DNA of 64,000 nucleotides from an uncultured Oscillospiraceae bacterium (GTDB lineage Bacteria > Bacillota > Clostridia > Oscillospirales > Oscillospiraceae), in the NCBI GenBank assembly GCA_934573735.1, contig CAKTMC010000002.1:1-64000 (forward strand), given 5' to 3'. The notes under the pieces are model-generated. The model ran no database searches and was not told the DNA's origin. It was given only the letters and a program-made list of their open reading frames with translations. This document shows positions 1 to 8,474 of this stretch, piece by piece. The position numbers were made by a program, and so were the translations under genes. Numbering within the stretch: the first letter of the stretch is position 1; every line of letters starts with the position of its first letter.

Positions 1-22
1 AATAACCCGAGGGCTTGACCTA
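1..22 (+). rRNA. 23S rRNA, 3' end (partial)
   Basis: The first bases match the conserved 3' end of Gram-positive 23S rRNA (the GAGGGCTTGACC tail). The gene begins before the window. It is followed by a short AT-rich spacer and the 5S gene, the normal order of an rRNA operon. The exact 3' boundary is estimated. Confidence 0.65.
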
Positions 23-91
23 TATTTTGCAGGCAAACCCCTTGCTTACTTCTCCTCTGTTTAGTTTTCAGGGTACAGTTCCTGAATATAG

Positions 92-207
<116 letters not shown>

Positions 208-240
208 CAGAGCCGCTTATTAAAGCGGCTCTGATTTTTT
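208..240 (+). terminator. Terminator of the rRNA operon
   Basis: An 11-bp perfect stem (208-218 with 223-233) and a 4-nt loop are followed by a run of T. It separates the rRNA operon from the pyrG promoter. Confidence 0.93.
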
Positions 241-251
241 ATAATTTCCGC

Positions 252-280
252 TTGACAAATCAAAATCCGCGCGATATACT
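252..280 (+). promoter_or_regulatory. Sigma-A promoter of pyrG
   Basis: TTGACA (252-257), a 17-nt spacer and TATACT (275-280). Transcription should start near 286-287, leaving a leader of about 115 nt before the ATG at 402. Confidence 0.85.
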
Positions 281-315
281 TTGCAGGTAAAAAATCATAT
301 CGCAACAGTTTGTGC

Positions 316-380
316 AAAAGCGTTCACTGATGTATGGGGCCAACTGCCCCCTAAAGGCATCGGAGAACGTTTTATTTTTA
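316..380 (+). promoter_or_regulatory. Candidate attenuator hairpin in the pyrG leader
   Basis: Bases 316-332 pair with 358-373, with one bulge, one mismatch and one G-T pair. A second stem (336-340 with 346-350) is nested in the loop. The 3' arm ends in TTTT followed by ATTTTTA, as in an intrinsic terminator. pyrG of Firmicutes is known to be controlled by leader attenuation in response to CTP, but the GGGC start used in Bacillus is not seen here, so the mechanism may differ. Confidence 0.55.
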
Positions 381-401
381 TATGCACAGGAGGTTGATAA
401 T

Positions 402-2009
402 ATGAGCAAGTATATTTTTGTAACGGGCGGCGTTGTTTCGGGACTTGGTAAGGGCATTACGGCGGCATCTCTCGGTAGACTGCTGAAGGCCCGGGGATTG
501 AAGGTTGCTGCGCAAAAGCTTGACCCGTATATAAACGTAGATCCGGGCACGATGAGCCCGTATCAGCATGGCGAGGTATTTGTTACGGAGGACGGCGCGG
601 AGACTGACCTCGACCTCGGCCATTACGAGCGCTTTATTGACGAGAACCTTAACAGATTTTCCAATCTCACGACCGGCAAGGTCTACTGGAACGTTTTGAA
701 TAAGGAACGGCGCGGGGAATATCTGGGACAGACGGTGCAGGTCATACCGCATATTACAAACGAGATAAAGGAATTTGTGTACGCCGTCGGGAAAAAGACG
801 GACGCTGATGTGGTCATAACCGAGATAGGCGGCACGACCGGCGACATTGAGAGCCAGCCCTTCCTGGAGGCTATTCGACAAATCGGACTTGAGCAGGGGC
901 GGGAGAATACGCTTTATATCCATGTCACCTTGGTTCCCTTCCTGCGCGGCAGTGAGGAGCATAAGACAAAGCCGACGCAGCACTCTGTCAAGGAGCTTCA
1001 GGGGATGGGAATTTCACCTGATATTATTGTCCTCCGCTGTGATGAGCCTTTAGAGGACGGTATTTTCAAGAAAATTGCCATGTTCTGCAACGTAAAGCCC
1101 GACTGCGTGATTGAAAATCTCACTCTGCCAAATCTCTATGAAGCGCCCCTTATGCTTGAGGGCAATGGACTGTCTGCGGTGGTATGCCGAGAGCTCGGAC
1201 TTGAGGACAAAGAGCCTGATTTGGACGAATGGCGGGCGATGGTCGAGAGAATTCAGCATCCGACACGGCAGGTGACCATAGGGCTTGTCGGAAAATACGT
1301 CCAGCTTCACGATGCATATCTATCGGTAGCCGAAGCGCTGCATCACAGCGGCTACGACTGCGGCGCGCAGGTCGATATTAGCTGGATAGACAGTGAGGGC
1401 ATCACCGAGGCAAACGCGGCGGAGCAGCTTGCGGGCTGTGACGGCATAATCGTACCCGGGGGCTTTGGCGACAGGGGAATCGAGGGCATGATTGCGACGG
1501 CGAGATTCTGCCGCGAGAATAATGTGCCGTATCTCGGCATTTGCCTTGGGATGCAGATTGCGGTCATTGAGTTTGCGCGGAATATTTGCGGTCTGAGCGA
1601 TGCAAATTCCAGAGAATTCGACAGCCAATCTAAGCATAAGGTAATTGATTTTCTCCCAGAGCAGAGCGAAACGGTGGATAAGGGCGCGACGCTGCGCCTC
1701 GGCGCATACCCTTGTCACATTCTCTCCGGGACGCGGCTGCATCAGATATACGCTGTGGATGATATTCAGGAGCGCCATCGCCACAGATACGAGTTTAATA
1801 ATGAGTACAGGGAGCTGTTCTCGAAAGCAGGGCTAAGACTCTGCGGACAGTCCCCGGATGGTCACATCGTCGAGGCGGTCGAGCTGAGCGATTTACGATA
1901 CTATATCGGCGTTCAGTTCCACCCGGAGTTCAAGAGCCGTCCTAATCACGCGCACCCATTGTTCAGGAGCTTGGTCAAGGCCGCGCTTGAGGCAAAGGGC
2001 GAGGATTAA
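402..2009 (+). CDS. pyrG: CTP synthase
   Basis: Converts UTP to CTP using ATP and glutamine, in the cytoplasm. The 535-residue product has the usual family length. The synthase domain opens with the P-loop-like GGVVSGLGKG (9-18). The class I glutamine amidotransferase domain covers roughly 290-535, with nucleophile Cys381 in GICLGMQ and the catalytic His in VQFHPEF near 510. The ATG at 402 is chosen because AGGAGG lies at 388-393; the open frame continues upstream to 312, but that stretch is the hairpin leader. The gene stands alone, with its own promoter and leader hairpin, and ends just before a terminator interrupted by a 160-bp repeat. Confidence 0.97.
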   Translation: MSKYIFVTGGVVSGLGKGITAASLGRLLKARGLKVAAQKLDPYINVDPGTMSPYQHGEVFVTEDGAETDLDLGHYERFIDENLNRFSNLTTGKVYWNVLNKERRGEYLGQTVQVIPHITNEIKEFVYAVGKKTDADVVITEIGGTTGDIESQPFLEAIRQIGLEQGRENTLYIHVTLVPFLRGSEEHKTKPTQHSVKELQGMGISPDIIVLRCDEPLEDGIFKKIAMFCNVKPDCVIENLTLPNLYEAPLMLEGNGLSAVVCRELGLEDKEPDLDEWRAMVERIQHPTRQVTIGLVGKYVQLHDAYLSVAEALHHSGYDCGAQVDISWIDSEGITEANAAEQLAGCDGIIVPGGFGDRGIEGMIATARFCRENNVPYLGICLGMQIAVIEFARNICGLSDANSREFDSQSKHKVIDFLPEQSETVDKGATLRLGAYPCHILSGTRLHQIYAVDDIQERHRHRYEFNNEYRELFSKAGLRLCGQSPDGHIVEAVELSDLRYYIGVQFHPEFKSRPNHAHPLFRSLVKAALEAKGED

Positions 2010-2011
2010 AA

Positions 2012-2038
2012 AAGCTTGCAGATTTTTCTGCAAGCTTT
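2012..2038 (+). terminator. pyrG terminator hairpin, gene-proximal copy
   Basis: A 27-bp hairpin (10-bp arms, ATTTTT loop) sits three bases after the pyrG stop. It ends in only TTT before the inserted repeat. An identical 27-bp copy lies at 2199-2225, on the far side of the insert. Confidence 0.8.
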
Positions 2039-2198
2039 CAGCCTGTAGACAAAGTTACCGGCAATGCATAGAATCGCATGGGGAGAGTGCAGAGAGGGGA
2101 CGGGAGTCCCCTTTCTGCGTTCAATCCGAGCTTATTCAGGAGTATTTTTGAATGCTCCTGAATAAGTTTTCAAGGCGTCGAACTTTGTCGACGCCTTG
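2039..2198 (+). repeat. 160-bp MITE-like interspersed repeat, copy 1
   Basis: One of three 160-bp copies in the window (others at 19629-19788 and, inverted, 46184-46343). The ends are imperfect inverted repeats sharing GACAAAG. The element contains three consecutive hairpins: a GGGGAC/GTCCCC stem, a long stem around TTATTCAGGAG, and a terminal stem CAAGGCGTCGA/TCGACGCCTTG. There is no convincing ORF. It lies between two identical copies of the pyrG terminator, which looks like duplication of the target on insertion. Confidence 0.85.
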
Positions 2199-2230
2199 AA
2201 GCTTGCAGATTTTTCTGCAAGCTTTTTAAT
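2199..2230 (+). terminator. pyrG terminator hairpin, distal copy with T-tract
   Basis: Exact 27-bp copy of the hairpin at 2012-2038, here followed by further T residues. This looks like the functional end of the original terminator, now 160 bp further from pyrG. Confidence 0.85.
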
Positions 2231-2244
2231 ATTTATTCATTATC

Positions 2245-2523
2245 TTATGCCGAGAAATCGGAGTTACTGCGGAGAAACTCAAGCTTTGCCGCGTGCGGCT
2301 CTGCTGTGCGGCAGAGAACAGGCTGAGTATCTATGCCGAGAACAACACCTGTGTAAGAGTCAACGTAGCAGTCATAGCGCACCCATGCGCTGAGCATTTT
2401 TATCTCATAAAGACCGTCGTTCAGGCTGGTTTTGCAGAAATCTATATCATCTCTGCGGAGATGAAGCGCGGCGAGGACGGCATTAAGAGCTGCGGCGGAA
2501 TTGGTGATTATATTATTTTTCAT
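2245..2523 (-). CDS. Small PepSY-like protein
   Basis: A 92-residue protein whose second half has the PepSY-like pattern of a DGLYEIK strand, a YDCYVDSYTG turn and a following GVVLGID strand. No signal peptide or membrane segment is seen, so it is probably cytoplasmic. The ATG at 2523 is chosen because AAAGGA lies about 10 nt upstream; the open frame extends further without a better site. It lies downstream of the two-component system on the same strand. Another PepSY protein is divergent on the far side (4821-5135), so both may be linked to that sensor. The function is not known. Confidence 0.75.
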   Translation of the reverse strand: MKNNIITNSAAALNAVLAALHLRRDDIDFCKTSLNDGLYEIKMLSAWVRYDCYVDSYTGVVLGIDTQPVLCRTAEPHAAKLEFLRSNSDFSA

Positions 2524-2683
2524 GATGTTATCATCCTTTCTTAATTCAAAAAGAAAAGCTTGTTTACTTGAGCTTACAAGCATATGATACGGAAAATATT
2601 TAAGAAAAGGATTAGATAATTTTGAACTAATTATAAACCGATTTTGTCAAATAATGCGCAATTTTGCAACTTTTATATTGATA

Positions 2684-4012
2684 TCATATTATCACAGAGA
2701 AGGTGCTGCCCTCGCCCGGAGCACTTTTAAGGGAGACAGAGCCGCCGTGAAAGCGCGCAATTTCGCTGACCATCGCAAGCCCGAGCCCGCAGCCGCCATC
2801 TTCGCTGCGAGAGGGATCTGCCTGCCAGAAGCGCTGCCAGACCTTGTCCTGATACTCTGTGGGGATGCCCGGACCGTTATCCGAGACGCTGAGAATAAAA
2901 CCGCCGCGACCTCTGCCATGGAGCGATACGCCGATTTCCGCGTTTCTGCCGCCGTACTTGTAAGCGTTTTGCAGGAGGTTCACTATGACGCGAGACATGA
3001 GCCCCGCGTTTACGCTTGCCTCGACATCAGGCTGAATGTCGAGCTTCAGCACCGCGTTTGACTCTGCTGGAGGCGGACATTCCTCACAGCAGGAGCGGAC
3101 AAAATCACTCATATTTATACGCTTCATCGGATATTTATCCGTCCCGTGCTGCATACGGGTAAGCCCTAAAAGCTCCTGCACGAGCTGAGACATATGCTCG
3201 CCCTGCTGCTCGATAACTCCGACGGACTCAAGAAAATCTTCCCGCGTGTGCGCCTTGCGCTTAGCTCTGTCACACTCGGCAAGGATGACGGTTATCGGAG
3301 TTCGCAGCTCATGCGAGGCGTCGGAGCTAAACTGGCGCTCAGCGTTAAACGACTCCTCAAGCCGCTCAAACATACGGTCGAAGGCCGCGCCGAGGCGGCG
3401 CATTTCACTCGGTCCGCGCCGGATATTGAGTCTTGCGCTGAGATCCTCGCCCGCCGAGATACCGTCCGCCGCGGCAAGGATTTTTTCCATCGGACGCAGC
3501 GCCGACCACGCGATTAGCCAGCCGCCGCCGATGGTGACGAGGAGAAGCCCGGGCAGCAGCGTCGCCGTTAGAATGATAATGGTATGCATGAGCCCCGAGC
3601 GATCCTCGGCGGAGATAAGACCGCGCACCCAAAGCCCGGTAACATCCATGTCCACATAGCTGTCGTATAAATAATAATCCTCGCCGTCAAGCTCGACCGT
3701 GCGCACAACGTCGGGGACGAGAGCCGTGCTCTCGTCAAAGCTTTCGGGCTTTGCGCCGCGCAGATATTCGCCGTCCACGCTATAAAACATACAGTAGACC
3801 CCACGGCTGAACATGGATAAGTCGTCCCACTCGAATTTGCCGCGGTCAAACTCCACGTCCTTGACGTTTCGCTGCACGACCTTTACGAGCCGCCCCGCCG
3901 GGTCGTCGGTGACGGTGTTATGATTTATGACGAGGACGAATATAAGCGTCATCGCCGCAAGCAGCAGCATCATCAATGTAATCCACGCCGTAATTCTGAA
4001 TTTTACTGACAT
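2684..4012 (-). CDS. Sensor histidine kinase
   Basis: A membrane sensor kinase of 442 residues. Membrane segment 1 is near 8-30, followed by an extracellular sensor region near 31-142, membrane segment 2 near 143-169 and a HAMP linker. The phospho-acceptor His234 is in SSDASHELRTPI. The C-terminal ATP-binding domain has an N box (NLLQNAYKYGG) and G boxes (DNGPGIP and GLGLAMV). It phosphorylates the response regulator encoded immediately upstream: the regulator's stop codon abuts this ATG with no gap, so the two are translated together. The signal is unknown; the flanking PepSY proteins suggest envelope or metal/peptide stress, which is inference. Confidence 0.93.
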   Translation of the reverse strand: MSVKFRITAWITLMMLLLAAMTLIFVLVINHNTVTDDPAGRLVKVVQRNVKDVEFDRGKFEWDDLSMFSRGVYCMFYSVDGEYLRGAKPESFDESTALVPDVVRTVELDGEDYYLYDSYVDMDVTGLWVRGLISAEDRSGLMHTIIILTATLLPGLLLVTIGGGWLIAWSALRPMEKILAAADGISAGEDLSARLNIRRGPSEMRRLGAAFDRMFERLEESFNAERQFSSDASHELRTPITVILAECDRAKRKAHTREDFLESVGVIEQQGEHMSQLVQELLGLTRMQHGTDKYPMKRINMSDFVRSCCEECPPPAESNAVLKLDIQPDVEASVNAGLMSRVIVNLLQNAYKYGGRNAEIGVSLHGRGRGGFILSVSDNGPGIPTEYQDKVWQRFWQADPSRSEDGGCGLGLAMVSEIARFHGGSVSLKSAPGEGSTFSVII

Positions 4013-4684
4013 TTAATCCTCCCGAAGCACCCAGCCGCTGCCCCAAACGGTGCGTATAAGCTTTTTGTCAAAGCCCGTGTCCATTTTCTTGCGAAGATAG
4101 CCGATATATACGTCAACAACGTTTGTTCCGCCCTCATAGTCGAAGTTCCAAAGGTTATTTTCAATCATTTCCCGCGTGAGAACTATCCCCTTGTTGCGCA
4201 GCATATATTCAAGCAGCGCAAATTCACGCGCCGTGAGCTCAATGCTCTTGCCGGCGCGGGTCACGGTCTTGGCCGATACGTCCATGCTCAGATCTGCCGC
4301 CGTGAAGATGTTTGAGCGGTTTCCGGTATATTTGCGGCTTATGGCGCGCACAACGGCCAAAAGCTCCGGGAAATTGAAGGGCTTGACGAGGTAGTAGTCT
4401 CCGCCGCTTTCCAGACCCTCGACGCGGTCGGCGATGCTGTCACGCGCGGTCAGGAAAAGCACGGGAGCGGCGTTGCCCTCGGAGCGCATTTGCCGCACCG
4501 CGTCAAGACCGCTCATGCGCGGCATCATGATATCCATTATCATCACGTCATAGTCGGCGGCACGCGAATATTCCAGCGCCTGCTCGCCGTCAAAGCAGGC
4601 ATCGACGCTGTAGCCCTCGTCCTCCAGAGCCTCGCATATTATTTTGTTGAGGCGCTTTTCGTCCTCTGCAACGAGTACACGCAT
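4013..4684 (-). CDS. OmpR-family response regulator
   Basis: A 223-residue DNA-binding regulator. The receiver domain (1-120) has the acidic pocket near residues 7-8, phospho-acceptor Asp51 in MIMDIMMP, and the conserved Lys in LVKPF. The C-terminal winged-helix domain ends in IRTVWGSGWVL, typical of OmpR/PhoB. The ATG at 4684 has GGAGG 8 nt upstream; the longer open frame to 4912 runs into the divergent control region and has no such site. It is the first gene of a two-gene operon with the kinase. Confidence 0.94.
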   Translation of the reverse strand: MRVLVAEDEKRLNKIICEALEDEGYSVDACFDGEQALEYSRAADYDVMIMDIMMPRMSGLDAVRQMRSEGNAAPVLFLTARDSIADRVEGLESGGDYYLVKPFNFPELLAVVRAISRKYTGNRSNIFTAADLSMDVSAKTVTRAGKSIELTAREFALLEYMLRNKGIVLTREMIENNLWNFDYEGGTNVVDVYIGYLRKKMDTGFDKKLIRTVWGSGWVLRED

Positions 4685-4820
4685 AGTTTTCCTCCTTATC
4701 CGGTCACTGATAGAAGCATCATAACAGAAAAAAGTATGAAAAGAATGAAAAAACAAAATACTAATAGTTTTCTTAAAATATTTTACTATACTTGCGCCAT
4801 AAAGTGAAGGAGAAATTATT

Positions 4821-5135
4821 ATGAAAAAATCTCTCAAGACCGCGCTCATAGTAATTTGCGTGCTGCTTGTCATCGGCATTATAATCGGCGGCTTTTTCAT
4901 CTGGCGACACAAGACGCTGTATATTGGTGCGGATGCGGCGCTGAAGTGTGCAACTGATGACGCGGGCGTGCGCAGCTCGGAGATATTCGACGTGGACGTT
5001 GAATTCGAGACTAAGCGCGGGCAAAGCCTTTATGAAGTTGAGTTTGAAACTGCCGAGGCCGAGTTTGATTATATAATTGACGCGAGAACGGGGGAGGTTC
5101 TCAGTGCCAAGGCAGCTCCGGAGCACGCCGGATAA
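4821..5135 (+). CDS. Membrane-anchored PepSY protein
   Basis: A 104-residue protein with one N-terminal membrane segment (residues 8-29) followed by an extracytoplasmic PepSY-type domain (YEVEFETAEAEFDYIIDARTGEVL). PepSY domains are thought to restrain proteases or sense envelope conditions. The gene is divergent from the response regulator; AAGGAGA lies 8 nt before the ATG. Divergent placement of a PepSY gene and a two-component system is common in Clostridia and suggests it is regulated by that system. That link is inference. Confidence 0.85.
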   Translation: MKKSLKTALIVICVLLVIGIIIGGFFIWRHKTLYIGADAALKCATDDAGVRSSEIFDVDVEFETKRGQSLYEVEFETAEAEFDYIIDARTGEVLSAKAAPEHAG

Positions 5136-5224
5136 GATAAATGGGGCGAAGCAGCTTCCAAGATGATCAGATATTAAAGGCTTAAAACTCTACCCTCTCT
5201 TTTCTTCCTGAACACTATCGAATG

Positions 5225-5258
5225 TACCGCCGGAACGTGCTTTCCGGCGGTATTTTAA
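5225..5258 (+). terminator. Terminator after the PepSY gene
   Basis: A TACCGCCGGAA / TTCCGGCGGTA stem with a short loop is followed by TTTTAATT. Confidence 0.85.
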
Positions 5259-5293
5259 TTCTGCGCGGCGCTGTCAGTCGGAAAGAAATTCTA

Positions 5294-5330
5294 AAAAAAT
5301 CCCGCCGGGAGTCTTTTCCCAGCGGGATTT
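5294..5330 (-). terminator. Terminator of the CarD-like gene
   Basis: An ATCCCGC-type stem lies directly after the minus-strand stop at 5331. In the minus direction it ends in a long T run (seen as AAAAAAA at 5293-5299 on the plus strand). Confidence 0.85.
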
Positions 5331-5843
5331 TCAGCTCTCTGCCTCAAACTCGGTCCCGGCCTCGGCAATGCGGCTGATTATGTACGCTTCGATTTCCTTC
5401 ACGTCCATTTCCAGCGCAACCGCAAGCTCGCCGTGCAGAATGTCCTTGGCGCGCTTCATCGTCGCCTCGGCGCGGCTGCTCTTTGTCTTCTTGTCTGCCA
5501 TGCGGCAGCGAAGACCCTTGACTATGGAGACAAGCGCCTCACAGGTGTGCAGCTTGAATAGCTGCTTGTAGAAGGCGTCAACATGGTTAAAGCGCGTATC
5601 GGCGCAGATGGCAGGCTCTATATCAGGTATGGCGTCGATGAGAGCCTCCGCCTCATCGCGCGACATGACCGGCCGCATAAAGGCGCCGGAGTCCACCGGC
5701 GCAAAATACTTTCCGCTGCCGATGAGCGGGCGCAGGTGGTAATAGAGCTTGTCGCCGTCCGTAGAGCCGGACAGCGGCGCGATACTTTCAACCGTACAGA
5801 CGCCGTTCTCTCCGTAAATAATTTTTTCTCCGACCGAAAACAT
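5331..5843 (-). CDS. CarD-family transcription factor
   Basis: A 170-residue protein. The N-terminal RNA-polymerase-interacting domain has the CarD/CdnL pattern (FSVGEKIIYGENGVCTVESI, then YYHLRPL and KYFAPVD). The helical C-terminal half is rich in Lys and Arg. CarD proteins bind the polymerase beta subunit and stabilise open promoter complexes, often at rRNA and housekeeping promoters. The start at 5843 has GGGAG upstream. The gene stands alone with its own terminator. Confidence 0.88.
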   Translation of the reverse strand: MFSVGEKIIYGENGVCTVESIAPLSGSTDGDKLYYHLRPLIGSGKYFAPVDSGAFMRPVMSRDEAEALIDAIPDIEPAICADTRFNHVDAFYKQLFKLHTCEALVSIVKGLRCRMADKKTKSSRAEATMKRAKDILHGELAVALEMDVKEIEAYIISRIAEAGTEFEAES

Positions 5844-5990
5844 CCGAACTATCTCCCATCCTATTACTCATATCTATATATTACAACATTTCGCGCAAAA
5901 TTTCCAATAGAAAATTTAGAAAAATGCAAATATTTCGGAGAAAATCCCCTTGCCATGCCCACAGAATGTGCAGCAGCGCGAATTTGCGCA

Positions 5991-6019
5991 TTGAGTTCTT
6001 TCCTCCGCTTTGATATAAT
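5991..6019 (+). promoter_or_regulatory. Sigma-A promoter of the CmpB-like/hemZ operon
   Basis: TTGAGT (5991-5996), 17-nt spacer, TATAAT (6014-6019), 42 nt before the ATG at 6062. Confidence 0.8.
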
Positions 6020-6061
6020 AAGCTAAAATCATCCCGGCGAGACCGGGTAGGGGGATAAAAT

Positions 6062-6997
6062 ATGAATTATACATGGTATGAGATGGGCTGGATAGTGCTT
6101 ATCTACTCCTTCCTCGGCTGGTGCGCCGAGGTTGCCTTTGCCGCCGTGCGCCATGGGCGCTTTGTAAACCGCGGCTTTCTCAACGGCCCTGTCTGCCCGA
6201 TATACGGCTACGGCGTGCTCTGCGTGCTGTTGATTTTGGAGCCGGTCAAGGACAATCTTCTGCTGCTGTTCTTCGGCAGTATGTTCTTTACCTCGGCGAT
6301 AGAATTCTTGGTCGGCTTTATCATGGAGCAGCTTTTCCACGACAAGTGGTGGGATTACAGCGACAATCCCTTTAACATCAAGGGCTATATCTGCCTTGAG
6401 TTTTCGATAATCTGGGGCATCGCCTGTGTGCTCGTAGTCGATGTCGTTCACCCGCTGATATACGCGCTCATCAAAAAGCTCTCCTCGCCCGTGGGTATAT
6501 GGATCATGGTGGCGCTGCTTGCGCTGCTGATTTTTGACGCGATACTCACCCTGCTTGAAATGCTCAAGCTCAATAAGCGCTTCAAGGCTATCACAGAGCT
6601 TGAGGGCGCGATACACTCCGTTTCCGATGCAATGGGCGAAAAGCTCATATATCAACCCATGGAGCGCGGCAAGGAGCGGCGCGAGGAGTTTGACGAGAAG
6701 CACCCGGAGTTTGCCGAGAAGAAGCGCGAGGCCATGCAGAGCGTTATGGCAATGCGCAGCGAGATAAACGAGAACGCAAAGCAGCGTGAGGACGCCCGCC
6801 GCGAAAATCTTGCCGCAAGGAAGGCGGAGATGGAGGAAAAGCTTGCCTCTCTCAAGAAGGCAAACTTCATTCACGCCCGTATCGCGGCTGCATACCCGCA
6901 TTTGTCCGAGGGCGAGCATAACGGTGAGAACTTCCGCAGAATGCGCGACTACATAGAGCAGAAGCGTGCCGAGAAGAAGAACAGGAATAAAAAATGA
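6062..6997 (+). CDS. CmpB-like putative ABC transporter permease
   Basis: A 311-residue membrane protein. The first 165 residues contain about five hydrophobic segments and the family hallmarks YSFLGWCAEV and NRGFLNGPVCPIYGYG, matching the family annotated as putative ABC transporter permease (CmpB type). Residues after about 205 form a highly charged cytoplasmic helix rich in Glu, Lys and Arg, probably a coiled coil. The start has GGGGG just upstream. The stop overlaps the hemZ start by 4 nt, so the two are co-translated. The substrate and role are unknown. Confidence 0.85.
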   Translation: MNYTWYEMGWIVLIYSFLGWCAEVAFAAVRHGRFVNRGFLNGPVCPIYGYGVLCVLLILEPVKDNLLLLFFGSMFFTSAIEFLVGFIMEQLFHDKWWDYSDNPFNIKGYICLEFSIIWGIACVLVVDVVHPLIYALIKKLSSPVGIWIMVALLALLIFDAILTLLEMLKLNKRFKAITELEGAIHSVSDAMGEKLIYQPMERGKERREEFDEKHPEFAEKKREAMQSVMAMRSEINENAKQREDARRENLAARKAEMEEKLASLKKANFIHARIAAAYPHLSEGEHNGENFRRMRDYIEQKRAEKKNRNKK

Positions 6998-8472
6998 AGC
7001 TATATCTTATCGGCCACGACTATAAATATGCCGCCGAGCAGATGCTGCTGACGCTCTACCCCGAGCAGCGCCCGGAATATCCCGAGGGCAGTCCGGAGGG
7101 GGAGCGCATAGAGCTGAGGCTCAGCCGCGGCGAAAAGCTGACGACCGCAAGCTGTAAGCTCGTCATAGACGGAAAAGGCTATCACGGCCGCGCCGCGATA
7201 AGCAATAATAAGCTTGAGGGCGAGCTCTTGACCGACCGCTATTGCCAGCGGCTTATAAAAAATGCGATGTACTGCGCCGCGCTTTCCTCCGGACATCAGC
7301 GCCCCGCATGGGGTGCGCTGACCGGAGTTCGCCCGGGGAAGATATTCTGCTCACTGCTGTCCTCCGGGCTCAGCGAGGAGGAGGCGGAGCAGCGCTTTAT
7401 AGAAGAATACGACGTCACGCCCGAGCGCGCCGCGCTCTGCCGCGATACCAGCCGTGAGACGATGCGCGCCGTGTCGAGTCTCGGTGAAAAGGACGTGTGC
7501 CTCTATGTCGGCATACCCTTCTGCCCGACGCGCTGCGCCTATTGCAGCTTTGTCAGCCAGTCGGTAGAAAAAAGCATGAAGCTCATCCCGCCGTTTATGG
7601 ATGCGCTGATGCAGGAGCTCTCCGCCGTCGGCACGGAGCTTAAAAGACTTGGCCTCAAAGTCGTGTCGATATACATGGGCGGCGGTACGCCCACTACGCT
7701 GAGCGCCGAGCAGCTTGAGAGGCTGTGTTCGGCTCTGGAGCGGGAGTTTGAGCTTGACGCATTGCGCGAATACACCGTTGAGGCCGGACGCCCCGACACG
7801 ATTACGGAGGAAAAGCTGCGTGTTCTGCGCGCGCACGGCGTAGACCGTGTGAGCGTAAATCCGCAGACCATGTCCGACTCCGTGCTTGAGTGTATAGGCC
7901 GCCGTCACAGCGCGGCGGATATCGTCGAGGCGCTGGAAAAGGTGCGGCGTGTCGGCGGCTTTGCCGTGAATATGGATCTGATAGCAGGTCTGCCCTCCGA
8001 CAGCGTGGAGGGCTTCCGTGAGACGATGGATAAGGTGCTGGCGCTCGAGCCGGAGAATATCACGGTACACACCCTGTCGCTGAAAAAGGGCTCGCGCATC
8101 ACGCTTGAGGGCTCGCCGCTGCCGAGCTCCGCCGAGGTCGCCGCAATGCTTGATATTGCAAGTGAGCGGCTGAGCGGAGAGGGCTACGCGCCGTATTATC
8201 TCTATCGGCAGAAATTCATGTCCGGCGGCTTTGAAAACGTCGGCTGGACAAAGCCCGGCTATGTAAATCTCTATAATATCTGCATCATGGAGGAGCTTTG
8301 CAGCATCATCGCAATGGGCGGCGGCGGGTCTACAAAGCTTGTCTGCCCCGGCGAGGGGCGCAATATTCGGCTCATGGCGCCGAAATATCCCTTGGAGTAT
8401 ATAAACAGTATTGAAAAAACCTGTATGGATAAGAAAAAGATATCCGGGTTTTATACTGAACAGGAGGAATAA
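6994..8472 (+). CDS. hemZ: Radical SAM coproporphyrinogen III dehydrogenase-like protein HemZ
   Basis: A 492-residue radical SAM enzyme of the HemN/HemZ group. The [4Fe-4S]-binding CxxxCxxC is Cys177, Cys181 and Cys184 in FCPTRCAYCSF. The glycine-rich SAM-contact motif YMGGGTPTTL follows at about 225, and the GRPDTIT and VDRVSVNPQTM strands are typical of the family. The HemZ-type N-terminal extension (1-165) is present. HemZ is assigned to oxygen-independent coproporphyrinogen oxidation; no other haem genes are nearby, so the in vivo role is inferred. It overlaps the upstream gene (ATGA) and leads directly into the kinase gene. Confidence 0.92.
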   Translation: MKLYLIGHDYKYAAEQMLLTLYPEQRPEYPEGSPEGERIELRLSRGEKLTTASCKLVIDGKGYHGRAAISNNKLEGELLTDRYCQRLIKNAMYCAALSSGHQRPAWGALTGVRPGKIFCSLLSSGLSEEEAEQRFIEEYDVTPERAALCRDTSRETMRAVSSLGEKDVCLYVGIPFCPTRCAYCSFVSQSVEKSMKLIPPFMDALMQELSAVGTELKRLGLKVVSIYMGGGTPTTLSAEQLERLCSALEREFELDALREYTVEAGRPDTITEEKLRVLRAHGVDRVSVNPQTMSDSVLECIGRRHSAADIVEALEKVRRVGGFAVNMDLIAGLPSDSVEGFRETMDKVLALEPENITVHTLSLKKGSRITLEGSPLPSSAEVAAMLDIASERLSGEGYAPYYLYRQKFMSGGFENVGWTKPGYVNLYNICIMEELCSIIAMGGGGSTKLVCPGEGRNIRLMAPKYPLEYINSIEKTCMDKKKISGFYTEQEE

Positions 8473-8474
8473 AC

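Noticed and set aside
286..401. PyrR-binding attenuator in the pyrG leader
   Set aside because: The conserved PyrR binding-loop sequence is not present; only a terminator-like stem is seen.
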